DNA of 20,501 nucleotides from Rhodoferax sp. (GTDB lineage: Bacteria > Pseudomonadota > Gammaproteobacteria > Burkholderiales > Burkholderiaceae_C), in NCBI GenBank assembly GCA_020048255.1, contig JAIFMR010000116.1, positions 1 to 20,501 on the forward strand, written 5' to 3'. The translations under genes and the position numbers were made by a program. Below, piece by piece: positions 7,936 to 15,007 of this stretch. The notes below the pieces were generated by a model. That model saw only the letters and a program-made list of their open reading frames with translations. It was not told the origin of the DNA and did no database searches. Every line of letters begins with the position of its first letter. Position 1 is the first letter of the stretch.

Positions 7936-8280
7936 TCAGGCCAGGGCAGCCTTGTCGGCTTCTGCCAAATCAGCAAACATGGGAATCAAAGCATCAATGC
8001 CCGTAACTTGCAAGGTCTTGGCCACGCCGCTGTTGTCGCCAAAGAATAAAACCATGCGCCCACCGCGCAGTTGGAGGGCTTTGGCGTTGGTGATGAACTC
8101 ACGGATACCAATCGATGCCAAAAAACTGACCTCGGTCAGGTCCACAACCACCCGGCGTGCTGACGATGCCGCCAAATTTGTGAACTTCAGAGAAATGGCC
8201 TCGGTACCAGGCATGTCAAGACGCCCAACAAGCTTGATGCGTCGCAAGGTGTCGCTGGCATCTTCAAAAGTAATAACCAT
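7936..8280 (-). CDS. STAS-domain anti-sigma factor antagonist (RsbV/SpoIIAA type)
   Basis: A 114-residue STAS protein with the core VVVDLTEVSFLASIGI and the phosphorylatable serine at S56 (LASIGIREF), followed by the GGRMVLFFGDNSGVAKTLQVTGI stretch in two parts typical of SpoIIAA. It is predicted to bind the RsbW-type kinase when dephosphorylated and so free the kinase's partner. I choose ATG 8280; an in-frame TTG at 8295 would add five residues with no family support. It is the first gene of the operon, with a PHO-box promoter about 50 bases upstream, so the module appears to be induced by phosphate limitation. Confidence 0.85.
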   Translation of the reverse strand: MVITFEDASDTLRRIKLVGRLDMPGTEAISLKFTNLAASSARRVVVDLTEVSFLASIGIREFITNAKALQLRGGRMVLFFGDNSGVAKTLQVTGIDALIPMFADLAEADKAALA

Positions 8281-8327
8281 GGAAATTGATCTCAACTTAA
8301 ACGATGGGCCATACAGTGTCAGCGGAC

Positions 8328-8361
8328 ATGGTAGCCGTGATTTGTGAACTTTTTGTGACAG
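8328..8361 (-). promoter_or_regulatory. PHO box plus -10 of the STAS/RsbW/RsbU/EAL operon
   Basis: Read on the minus strand, CTGTCAC-AAAA-AGTTCAC (8361 to 8344) is a 7+4+7 repeat matching the PHO-box consensus at 14 of 18 positions. Ten bases further is TACCAT (8333 to 8328), a fair -10 with the conserved TA and final T. The predicted start near 8321 gives a leader of about 40 bases before ATG 8280. It points away from the phoD PHO box, 24 bases off. Confidence 0.62.
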
Positions 8362-8385
8362 CCGATGAGTGCATGCACCGTGGTG

Positions 8386-8419
8386 ATGTCACAGGGATGT
8401 CACTCAAGGGTTAAATACT
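8386..8419 (+). promoter_or_regulatory. PHO box plus -10 of phoD
   Basis: ATGTCAC-AGGG-ATGTCAC (8386-8403) is a perfect 7-base direct repeat with the 4-base PHO-box spacer; only the linker departs from consensus. AATACT (8414-8419) lies exactly 10 bases downstream and serves as the -10. The same hexamer at the same spacing occurs in the TRAP operon promoter. Transcription should start near 8426, leaving a leader of about 82 bases. Confidence 0.72.
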
Positions 8420-8422
8420 TTG

Positions 8423-8479
8423 GCACTGTGGCAACAAAGCAGGTGTGGCCCTGAGCCAATGCAGTGCAGACACTTTTTT
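8423..8479 (+). other. terminator-like hairpin in the phoD leader
   Basis: GCACTG (8423-8428) pairs with CAGTGC (8462-8467), and the stem continues with TGGC (8429-8432) to GCCA (8555 is not involved; partner is 8455-8458) across a 3-base bulge. A run of six T follows at 8474-8479. The six-base gap between stem and T run, and the predicted transcription start falling inside the left arm, weaken a classical attenuator reading. It could be a 5' stabilising structure or chance. Confidence 0.3.
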
Positions 8480-8507
8480 ATTCGCAATCTATAGGAACTC
8501 TCAGATC

Positions 8508-10319
8508 ATGGAAAACAACGCATACCGCAGCCGTCGCGATTTTCTGGTGACATCGGCATCAACCGCAGTCGCCGTCACATTGGGCGGCTCGTTGGCCGCA
8601 TGTGGTGGCTCCGACGCACAACCCGCCACCTTCAGCTACGGTGTCGCAAGTGGCGACCCCCGGGCCGACCGCGTCATTCTGTGGACACACGCCAAGTTTC
8701 CCGACAGCACGGCTGCAGTCGCATTGACCTGGCAAGTGGCTAGCGACAGCGGCTTCACCAAGATCGTCAGCACCGGCCAAATCCATGCTACTGAGTCGAG
8801 CTCTTTCACAGCGAAAGTGGATGCCACGGGCCTCAGCGCTGGCACCGCCTATTTCTATCGTTTCCTGGATTCGATGGGTACAGCGTCTGTGGTGGGCACC
8901 ACCCGCACGCTGCCTGCAGCGAATGTGTCAAGCGTGAAGTTGGCTGTGTTCTCCTGCGCACTGTATTCGGCTGGCTACTTCAATGCCTATGACGCTGCAG
9001 CCAAATCTGATGCGCAATACGCCCTTCACTTGGGTGACTATCTGTACGAATATGGCGCTGATCCAGCCAAATTTGGCAACACCGATGCTTTGACGGGTAC
9101 CACTGCAGTATCTTTGAACCGAGTGATCAGTCCTGCCAATGACATGGTCAGTCTGAGTGACTACCGGACACGTCATGCGTTGTACAAGTCAGATCCCAGT
9201 TTGCAGGCATTACACGCCAAAATGCCCTGGATCACGGTGTGGGACGACCATGAATTCGCCAATAACGCCTATGTCAACGGTGCGGAAAACCACGACAACA
9301 CAAGCCAGGGAAATTGGCTCACGCGCAAAAATGCTGCCGCCCGTGCCTATCACGAGTGGATGCCCATTCGCACTGATGCCACAGGTGATCTACTGAAGAT
9401 TTACCGCAGCTTTTCGTTTGGCAACCTGTTCACGCTGCATATGCTTGACACCCGCATTGAAGGGCGCGACCAGCAGTACGACAGCTTTGGCGATACGGAT
9501 GGTGGTTTGGCACGTTATGCCAATGGCTTAGGAACTGGCGCTGATGCCACCAGGAAAATGATTAGCGCAACGCAGCAAACCTGGCTCACTCAAGGTCTTG
9601 CGACTTCTACAGCCACCTGGCAACTTTTGGGAAATCAGGACATCATGGCCCGCATGTGGTTCCCGGGTTCGGTACTGCAGGCACAAGCAGTGGCTACAGC
9701 CAGTCCGACCCCGACCAATATGCAGGCCGTGCAAACCGCTGTCACCGACTACCTGACCGCCAAGGGTGCGCGTGCTGGCGCTGCATTGGGCGGCCCAGCC
9801 ATTACCCCAACACAAGCCGCGTTGCTTAACCCGGCGATCAACCCGCTGCTGCCCTACAACCTGGACGCCTGGGATGGTTACCCCAGCCAACGTGAAGCGA
9901 TATTGCAAACTGTCAAGGCACAGGGTAAGAAGTTGGTGGCACTGTCTGGCGACTCCCATAACGCCTGGTTTGCCAACTTGACATCACTTGCTGGTGACAA
10001 AGTGGGTGTTGAATTCGCAACCTCCTCGGTCACGGCACCTGGTTTCGAAAGTTTCGGTTTGGGTGGCTTGGCCAGTGCGCTTGACGGTAGCGCGTTGGTG
10101 CCTCAATTGGGCACAGCCGCTATTGGCGCCGGGCTAGGCCTGGTCAACGACCTGAACTATACCGACAGCAGTCGCCGAGGCTATCTGGTAATGACCGTCA
10201 CATCGGACGCCGTCAAAGGTGAATATGTCTTCACCAGCACCGTCAAGTCACGCACGTACAGCGCGAGCGTCGGTAGAACCATCACGGTGGCTTCCAACGG
10301 CGCAGTGACTTACAGCTGA
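8508..10319 (+). CDS. phoD: alkaline phosphatase D (PhoD), Tat-exported
   Basis: Secreted metallophosphoesterase that frees phosphate from organic mono- and diesters outside the cytoplasm. From ATG 8508 it has 603 residues and starts with a Tat signal (SRRDFL, residues 8-13). The hydrophobic stretch ends in LAAC (C32), a lipobox, so it may be a Tat-routed lipoprotein. Family motifs follow: SYGVASGDPRADRVILWT, a conserved Cys in AVFSCALYSAGYF, GDYLYEY, WDDHEFANN, LLGNQDIM and LSGDSHNAW. A GTG start at 8445 would put 21 residues before the signal and is rejected. An AGGA lies 12 bases before ATG 8508, slightly far. The gene has its own PHO-box promoter, back to back with that of the signalling operon, as expected for a phosphate-starvation phosphatase. 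Whether it acts in the periplasm or at the cell surface depends on whether the lipobox is used. Confidence 0.92.
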   Translation: MENNAYRSRRDFLVTSASTAVAVTLGGSLAACGGSDAQPATFSYGVASGDPRADRVILWTHAKFPDSTAAVALTWQVASDSGFTKIVSTGQIHATESSSFTAKVDATGLSAGTAYFYRFLDSMGTASVVGTTRTLPAANVSSVKLAVFSCALYSAGYFNAYDAAAKSDAQYALHLGDYLYEYGADPAKFGNTDALTGTTAVSLNRVISPANDMVSLSDYRTRHALYKSDPSLQALHAKMPWITVWDDHEFANNAYVNGAENHDNTSQGNWLTRKNAAARAYHEWMPIRTDATGDLLKIYRSFSFGNLFTLHMLDTRIEGRDQQYDSFGDTDGGLARYANGLGTGADATRKMISATQQTWLTQGLATSTATWQLLGNQDIMARMWFPGSVLQAQAVATASPTPTNMQAVQTAVTDYLTAKGARAGAALGGPAITPTQAALLNPAINPLLPYNLDAWDGYPSQREAILQTVKAQGKKLVALSGDSHNAWFANLTSLAGDKVGVEFATSSVTAPGFESFGLGGLASALDGSALVPQLGTAAIGAGLGLVNDLNYTDSSRRGYLVMTVTSDAVKGEYVFTSTVKSRTYSASVGRTITVASNGAVTYS

Positions 10320-10322
10320 ACG

Positions 10323-10356
10323 TGTGGCCGATTCTGTGTTGACAGGGTCGGCCACA
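10323..10356 (+). terminator. hairpin after phoD, possible terminator
   Basis: TGTGGCCGA (10323-10331) is perfectly complementary to TCGGCCACA (10348-10356), a 9-bp GC-rich stem with a 16-base loop, starting three bases after the phoD stop. No T run follows, so it is at best a weak or factor-assisted terminator, or a 3'-end stabiliser. The rest of the gap to 10467 shows nothing recognisable. Confidence 0.4.
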
Positions 10357-10467
10357 GTCACAACAGTGCAGTCCGACATACCCCGAACGTCCTACATTGT
10401 TCTTTACCGACCGAATAATTTGCGTGCGAAACCAAGCCTATGACACGGCGAATGCGTCGTTATCCAC

Positions 10468-10523
10468 CCGTCATCAAATTGTCAAAAAAGTATCATCAAT
10501 TTGTGATCTTCGCCGCATAAGCT
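10468..10523 (+). promoter_or_regulatory. tandem PHO boxes plus -10 of the glycosyltransferase
   Basis: Four half-sites repeat with an 11-base period: CCGTCAT (10468), TTGTCAA (10479), GTATCAT (10490) and TTGTGAT (10501), separated by CAAA, AAAA and CAAT. That is two adjacent PHO boxes. TAAGCT (10518-10523) begins after the same 10-base gap seen at the other promoters. The ATG at 10531 is seven bases beyond the -10, at the expected transcription start. Confidence 0.75.
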
Positions 10524-10530
10524 TTGGTTC

Positions 10531-11784
10531 ATGAACTTACCCAAAGACCTTCTTGTCGAATCCTTCACTGCACAAGCGTCAAGCCTGAGGATTGCGGTTG
10601 TGACAGAAACGTTTCCGCCCGAAGTGAACGGCGTGGCTATGACTTTAGGACGCATCATCGACGGCCTGGTACGACGGGGGCATAGCGTCCAACTCATCAG
10701 ACCAAGACAAGCCAGTGAAGACCCAGAGTTATCACTGAACGGGGTAGAAGAAATCCTCGCGCCAGGGGTGCCATTACCCACTTATGCCGACTTGCGATTT
10801 GGCCTGCCATCCAAAAGACGACTCACCCAGCTTTGGCTGGCCAGGCGGCCCGACATCGTTCATGTCGTTACCGAGGGGCCACTCGGATGGTCTGCCGTAG
10901 CGGCCGCCCAGAAGCTACAACTCCCCGTCACCAGTTCGTTTCACACCAACTTTCAAAGCTACTCCAGTCACTACGGTCTCAACCTGTTGAAAGTACCTAT
11001 CGAGAGTTATCTGCGCAAGCTGCACAACCGCACCAGTGTCACCATGGTGCCCACACGTGCCCTGATGTTTGAATTGCAGCAGCGTGGTTATCGCAACCTG
11101 GCCTTACTGGCCCGCGGTGTGGCATCAGATCTATTTTCTCCATCAAAGCGATCCCGGTCACTGCGCAAAACATGGGGCGCCAACGATGATGATTTGGTGG
11201 TGCTGCTGGTCGGGCGTTTGGCCAAGGAAAAGAATGTCCGCCTTGTGATTGAAGCCTATCGCGCCATCCACAACAATCACCCCAGCGCCAAACTGGTGTT
11301 TGTCGGGGACGGGCCGATGCGCATTGCGCTGCAAGCGGCATGCCCATGCGCGATATTTGCTGGCGTTCGTCAGGGTGACGACCTGGCGACCCACTATGCT
11401 TCAGGCGATCTTTTTCTCTTTCCAAGTTTGACTGAGACCTATGGCAACGTCGTTCCCGAAGCGCTGGCCAGCGGTTTAGCGGTGGTTGCCTACGCCAGTG
11501 CTGCAGCCCAAGAGTTAATCACCTCCGGTGCCAACGGTTTGCTGGTGCAGGTTGAAGATGAAGAACAGTTCATTCATTGTGCAGCGTCCGTAGCGCAAAG
11601 TCCGGAGCTGCTTGCCAAATTCAAGAGTGCGGCAAGACCCAGCGTGTCGCACCTCAACTGGGAGTCGATTTTTGACTGTTTTGTCAACCATCTCACACAC
11701 GTTGTGAGCGCAAGCGGTGCCGGCTTTCATCCAAGGGACATCCGGCGCCTTTCCATCGAAACGGTTACCCGAGCCACCGCATAA
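10531..11784 (+). CDS. GT4 glycosyltransferase, probably glycolipid-forming
   Basis: A 417-residue GT-B enzyme. The N-terminal domain opens with ETFPPEVNGVAMTLGR (about residues 26-41) and has DIVHVVTEGPLG and SSFHTNFQSYSSHYG (135-149). The C-terminal nucleotide-sugar domain has LLVGRLAKEKN, VFVGDGPMR and the EX7E motif E302-E310 (TETYGNVVPEA). These features resemble the SqdX/DgdA-like and alpha-mannosyltransferase groups that glycosylate diacylglycerol. With PhoB control, a role in replacing phospholipids by glycolipids under phosphate limitation is reasonable but inferred; sugar and acceptor are unknown. No PlcP-type phospholipase gene is nearby. There is no Shine-Dalgarno before ATG 10531 and the predicted transcription start coincides with it, so the mRNA may be leaderless. 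The last 20 bases overlap the convergent psd gene. Confidence 0.82.
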   Translation: MNLPKDLLVESFTAQASSLRIAVVTETFPPEVNGVAMTLGRIIDGLVRRGHSVQLIRPRQASEDPELSLNGVEEILAPGVPLPTYADLRFGLPSKRRLTQLWLARRPDIVHVVTEGPLGWSAVAAAQKLQLPVTSSFHTNFQSYSSHYGLNLLKVPIESYLRKLHNRTSVTMVPTRALMFELQQRGYRNLALLARGVASDLFSPSKRSRSLRKTWGANDDDLVVLLVGRLAKEKNVRLVIEAYRAIHNNHPSAKLVFVGDGPMRIALQAACPCAIFAGVRQGDDLATHYASGDLFLFPSLTETYGNVVPEALASGLAVVAYASAAAQELITSGANGLLVQVEDEEQFIHCAASVAQSPELLAKFKSAARPSVSHLNWESIFDCFVNHLTHVVSASGAGFHPRDIRRLSIETVTRATA

Positions 11785-12646
11785 GGGGCTGCCCCATCTT
11801 GATGCGAGAGTTCTCTTGCAGACCGTTGACCATGGCAAATCCTTTGGGTGCCAAGACGATGACTGTAGATCCATGCTGAAACCATCCCATTTCTTGCCCC
11901 TTGGCAAATTGTGCATCGCAGTCGATGGTCTTGGGTCCGGCGTATTTCAGATGAAAAAGCACATCCAGAAAATGCAGGCGAATACTCGCCACCAAAATGG
12001 CCGCCACAGGCACCAGCGCCACCACTTGTCCAGCACAGGGCGTATCGCCCAACAGCCTGGTTCGAATGAAAGCACGTTCATTTTTGCAAAACAGCTTCTC
12101 GACCCGCTTGAGTGCAATCGGATTGACGTTCCAGGTATCACCAGAAAAGTAACGCACGTGTTCAACCTGGCAGTTGTAGGGTGCGTGAAAACGGTGGTAC
12201 ATGCTCGACGTCAAGCGCAGCGTGACATACGTGCCATCGCGCCAATTTTCAACATCTTCGTCTGGCCCGATCAGATCTTCCAGTGTGTAGGGAAACCCTT
12301 TGGCCTGAAATACTCGGGCACCCATGATGTGGCCATGGGCGCCTACGATGGCATCTACCGGACTGCACATGACATCGGCACGTGCCGTCACAGGGCGCAC
12401 GCCCGCTTGAAGCTCACGTGTAAAGCAATCATGCATGCTCGTGAAATGGGTGCGTTTGGCCTCACTCAAATCCAGATCAGTAAAAAACTTCCACGTGCCG
12501 ATCGATGCATCGCGCACCCAGGGCTGTTCGATTTTGCTGAACCAGCCCAAAAAACGCGTCACAGCATGACGCGGCAAACGGTTGGTCAGGAGGAAGTTCA
12601 GGTTCTCGCTACTGAGTATTTTTTGAATTTGGGTACGAAAACTCAT
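11765..12646 (-). CDS. psd: phosphatidylserine decarboxylase proenzyme
   Basis: Inner-membrane enzyme converting phosphatidylserine to phosphatidylethanolamine. The 293-residue proenzyme shows SPVDAIVG (D98), the YHRFHAP histidines (H151, H154) and the self-cleavage motif HGST (G259-S260-T261), where S260 becomes the pyruvoyl cofactor after cleavage into a large beta and a small alpha chain. GST is followed by VIVLAP, as expected. A good Shine-Dalgarno (GAGGAAA on the minus strand, about 12653-12659) precedes ATG 12646. It converges on the glycosyltransferase with a 20-bp overlap and diverges from the aminotransferase 44 bases away. I see no convincing PHO box in that gap. The first Asp-containing motif reads SPVDA rather than the more common SPxDG, a small variation. 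Confidence 0.9.
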   Translation of the reverse strand: MSFRTQIQKILSSENLNFLLTNRLPRHAVTRFLGWFSKIEQPWVRDASIGTWKFFTDLDLSEAKRTHFTSMHDCFTRELQAGVRPVTARADVMCSPVDAIVGAHGHIMGARVFQAKGFPYTLEDLIGPDEDVENWRDGTYVTLRLTSSMYHRFHAPYNCQVEHVRYFSGDTWNVNPIALKRVEKLFCKNERAFIRTRLLGDTPCAGQVVALVPVAAILVASIRLHFLDVLFHLKYAGPKTIDCDAQFAKGQEMGWFQHGSTVIVLAPKGFAMVNGLQENSRIKMGQPLMRWLG

Positions 12647-12690
12647 CTGTGTTTCCTCTGAGATAAATATTGCTTTGAAAGTGGCTGTTC

Positions 12691-14376
12691 ATGAATGAAA
12701 CTTTGAACCTGAACGCTTGGTTGCTCTACAGTGCGGGCGGCGTTGTTTTGCTGTGGGGCTTGACCCGTGTACACCAGCGGTTTGAACTGTCTTTGGCCAA
12801 ACACCGCTCCCTCGCTGGCCACCCACGCACGGCACGCCGGATTGCTGCGCTTCTGCCCAATTACGCTTACCCTGAAGACCAGATGTTGGCAATTGACGGC
12901 GCGCCGGACGATGTCATATGGCGTCGACGAACTGCGTTTGAACGCCTGTTGGCTCATTACAAGATGCGTTATGCCAAAAGCATGGGCCAAAGCCTTGCCG
13001 CCGCGGAAGGACTGTCGGACCTGAAGTTTGTGAGCGCTTATCGCGTGCCGTTTCAATTCAAAAACATGGTGAATCAGGGACTCAAGATCCCATCGTTCGT
13101 TCAATCCACTTCGGGCGTCACCGTTACTGATCTGGACGGTAATGTTTTTTATGATCTGACCGGCTCCTACGGCGTGAATTTGCTGGGAAATGATTACTAC
13201 AAAAGTTGCATCGACCAGGGTGCTGACCTGGTGCGTCAACTCGGCCCTGTCTTGGGTACTTATCACCCCGTCGTGGCGGACAACACACAGCGTCTCAAAG
13301 CGATTTCGGGCATGGATGAGGTAACGTTTCACATGTCGGGTACAGAGGCTGTCATGCAAGCGGTACGCTTGGCCCGTTACCACACCGGACGCAGCAAGGT
13401 GGTTCGATTTTGCGGTGCCTACCATGGCTGGTGGGGTGATGTCCAACCTGGCATCGGCAACCCCATTGCCGCCAATGACACCTTTACCCTTGCTGAGATG
13501 GGTGCGGGCACGCTTCGGGTGTTGCGTCGACGCAAGGACATTGCGTGTATTCTCGTCAACCCATTGCAAGCCTTGCATCCCAACACGGCTGCACCCAGCG
13601 ATTCCTCTTTGCTCGACAGCTCTCGAAAGGCTAGCTTTGACAAAGCCAAGTACACCGCCTGGCTGAAGGAACTGCGTCAAATCTGTCACGACAAAGGAAT
13701 TGCCTTGATCTTTGATGAGGTATTTGTCGGCTTCCGTCTGGCAAAACGTGGCGCGCAGGAATACTTTGGTGTCAGCGCCGATTTGGTGACCTACGGCAAA
13801 ACTCTGGGCGGTGGCCTGCCTGTTGGGGTGGTTTGCGGCAAGCGGCAGTGGATGAGGCGCTTTCGTGACGATGCGCCGGCAGACATTTGCTTTGCACGCG
13901 GTACCTTTAACTCGCACCCCTATGTCATGGGTGCCATGAACGTGTTCTTGCAGCGCCTGGAGGGTGATGAAGCCAAAAGTATGTATGCCAGCTTGGACAA
14001 CACCTGGAACACCCGGGCAGCGCAATTGAACCAACAGCTGATCGATGCCAAAGTGCCGGTCCAGGTCGCTCATTTGTCGTCGATTTGGACCGTGTTGTAC
14101 ACCCAAAGCGCTTGTTACAACTGGATGTTTCAGCACTATCTGCGTCAAGAAGGAATCGCCTTGAGCTGGGTCGGTACCGGGCGCATCATTTTCAGTCTGA
14201 ACTTTTCCGACGCTGACTTCGACGAAGTGACAACGCGCTTTGTGCGCGCGGCACTCGCCATGCAAAAAGATGGCTGGTGGTGGGAGTCTGGCAAGAGCGA
14301 CAAGGCCATCAAGCGCCGGATAGTGCATGAACTGCTGCGGGCCCGGTGGGGGACCCCTGCCTCACTGCCCGCCTGA
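12691..14376 (+). CDS. membrane-anchored class III aminotransferase (GSA-aminotransferase-like)
   Basis: A PLP-dependent fold-type I enzyme of 561 residues, about 130 longer than soluble glutamate-1-semialdehyde aminomutase (HemL), which it otherwise resembles. Residues about 9-25 form one hydrophobic segment and probable membrane anchor; an uncharacterised region to about 135 follows. The catalytic domain has SGTEAVMQAVRLARY (216-230), GAYHGWW (242-248), FDEVFVGFR (D342) and YGKTLGGGLPVG (PLP lysine K370), then GTFNSHP. Those residues suggest an active aminotransferase or aminomutase with unknown substrate. It starts 44 bases from the divergent psd; a TAAATAT at 12664-12670 could be its -10. 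The Shine-Dalgarno is weak. Next to psd and lipid genes, an amine-bearing lipid or its precursor is a possible substrate, but that is speculation. I do not assign hemL. Confidence 0.78.
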   Translation: MNETLNLNAWLLYSAGGVVLLWGLTRVHQRFELSLAKHRSLAGHPRTARRIAALLPNYAYPEDQMLAIDGAPDDVIWRRRTAFERLLAHYKMRYAKSMGQSLAAAEGLSDLKFVSAYRVPFQFKNMVNQGLKIPSFVQSTSGVTVTDLDGNVFYDLTGSYGVNLLGNDYYKSCIDQGADLVRQLGPVLGTYHPVVADNTQRLKAISGMDEVTFHMSGTEAVMQAVRLARYHTGRSKVVRFCGAYHGWWGDVQPGIGNPIAANDTFTLAEMGAGTLRVLRRRKDIACILVNPLQALHPNTAAPSDSSLLDSSRKASFDKAKYTAWLKELRQICHDKGIALIFDEVFVGFRLAKRGAQEYFGVSADLVTYGKTLGGGLPVGVVCGKRQWMRRFRDDAPADICFARGTFNSHPYVMGAMNVFLQRLEGDEAKSMYASLDNTWNTRAAQLNQQLIDAKVPVQVAHLSSIWTVLYTQSACYNWMFQHYLRQEGIALSWVGTGRIIFSLNFSDADFDEVTTRFVRAALAMQKDGWWWESGKSDKAIKRRIVHELLRARWGTPASLPA

Positions 14377-14384
14377 CCCACGGG

Positions 14385-14975
14385 CTAGCGTGGCGCGATG
14401 CGCTCGCCACGCAGCAAAGCCAAAGGAGCACGGTGGTAGAGGTAAATGTCGTGAAACGGATCGGTCAAAATTTTGCTCATCCAGACCAGTCCCGCCATCA
14501 CACCTTTTAGAAAAAATAAGTGAATGGTGCGAAACAACAATCCACCCACGCCAATGACCAGCCAGATGTAACCCATGTTGTGAACAAAGTCCGTCATGGT
14601 GGACGCCGGCGGCAACAGGCCGAAAGCGCTCGGATCCAGCAAGAGCAGCACCGGTGAGACCGCCCAAATGCCGATCAGCACGACCTTTCGGCGCAGGTTG
14701 TAGCCAACCTTGATGGCTTCCTTGTGCTCATTGCTGGCCTGATTCACCTCGTCATAACCCAGCGGCTCAAAGAAAAAGTGGCCCGCCTGCCGACTGGTCA
14801 TCGACACCAACCATCCAATCAAAGCTGCAACCGCTGGATCCCAGAACAGACATGCGTATGCCAATATAAAGCTGATAGCACTCAAAAAATGCAAAGACTG
14901 GTTGATGCGGTCATGGTGATAGTAGCGATGGTCATCCCAACGCTGAATGGCCAGTTGTTCAAAAAATGCATTCAT
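14385..14975 (-). CDS. Mpo1/DUF962-like integral membrane protein
   Basis: A 196-residue protein with about four hydrophobic segments. It has HHDRINQSLHF (H20, H21, N25, H29) and RQAGHFFFEP (H66, E70), which resemble the N-x3-H and GHxxFE signatures of the Mpo1/YGL010w (DUF962) family. Yeast Mpo1 is an iron-dependent dioxygenase that shortens 2-hydroxy fatty acids. More histidines (H152, H175) lie near the C-terminus. The match is from memory of the motifs, so family membership is moderately certain and the reaction here is unknown. ATG 14975 follows a GGAG Shine-Dalgarno and lies 32 bases after the dctQM stop on the same strand, so it is probably the last gene of the TRAP operon. Its end is nine bases from the convergent aminotransferase stop. 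Confidence 0.5.
   Translation of the reverse strand: MNAFFEQLAIQRWDDHRYYHHDRINQSLHFLSAISFILAYACLFWDPAVAALIGWLVSMTSRQAGHFFFEPLGYDEVNQASNEHKEAIKVGYNLRRKVVLIGIWAVSPVLLLLDPSAFGLLPPASTMTDFVHNMGYIWLVIGVGGLLFRTIHLFFLKGVMAGLVWMSKILTDPFHDIYLYHRAPLALLRGERIAPR
14388..14412. other. hairpin at the convergent 3' ends
   Basis: GCGTGGCG (14388-14395) pairs perfectly with CGCCACGC (14405-14412) around a nine-base loop. It lies 12 bases after the aminotransferase stop and over the last codons of the minus-strand gene. It could help end the plus-strand transcript, but no T run follows. Confidence 0.3.
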
Positions 14976-15007
14976 GTTTCATCTCCGGTTGAGTTCAATG
15001 GACAAAG

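Noticed and set aside
8445..8507. GTG start at 8445 for phoD
   Set aside because: It would place 21 unrelated residues before the Tat signal; ATG 8508 puts the twin-arginine motif at the normal distance.
12647..12664. Possible PHO box (CTGTGTT-TCCT-CTGAGAT) in the psd/aminotransferase gap
   Set aside because: Few consensus positions match, and ten bases downstream there is no plausible -10 (TTGAAA), unlike the six accepted sites.
12643..14328. 561-codon minus-strand open frame opposite the aminotransferase
   Set aside because: The opposite strand encodes a clear PLP enzyme with intact motifs; the antisense translation looks like mirrored coding sequence without domain structure.
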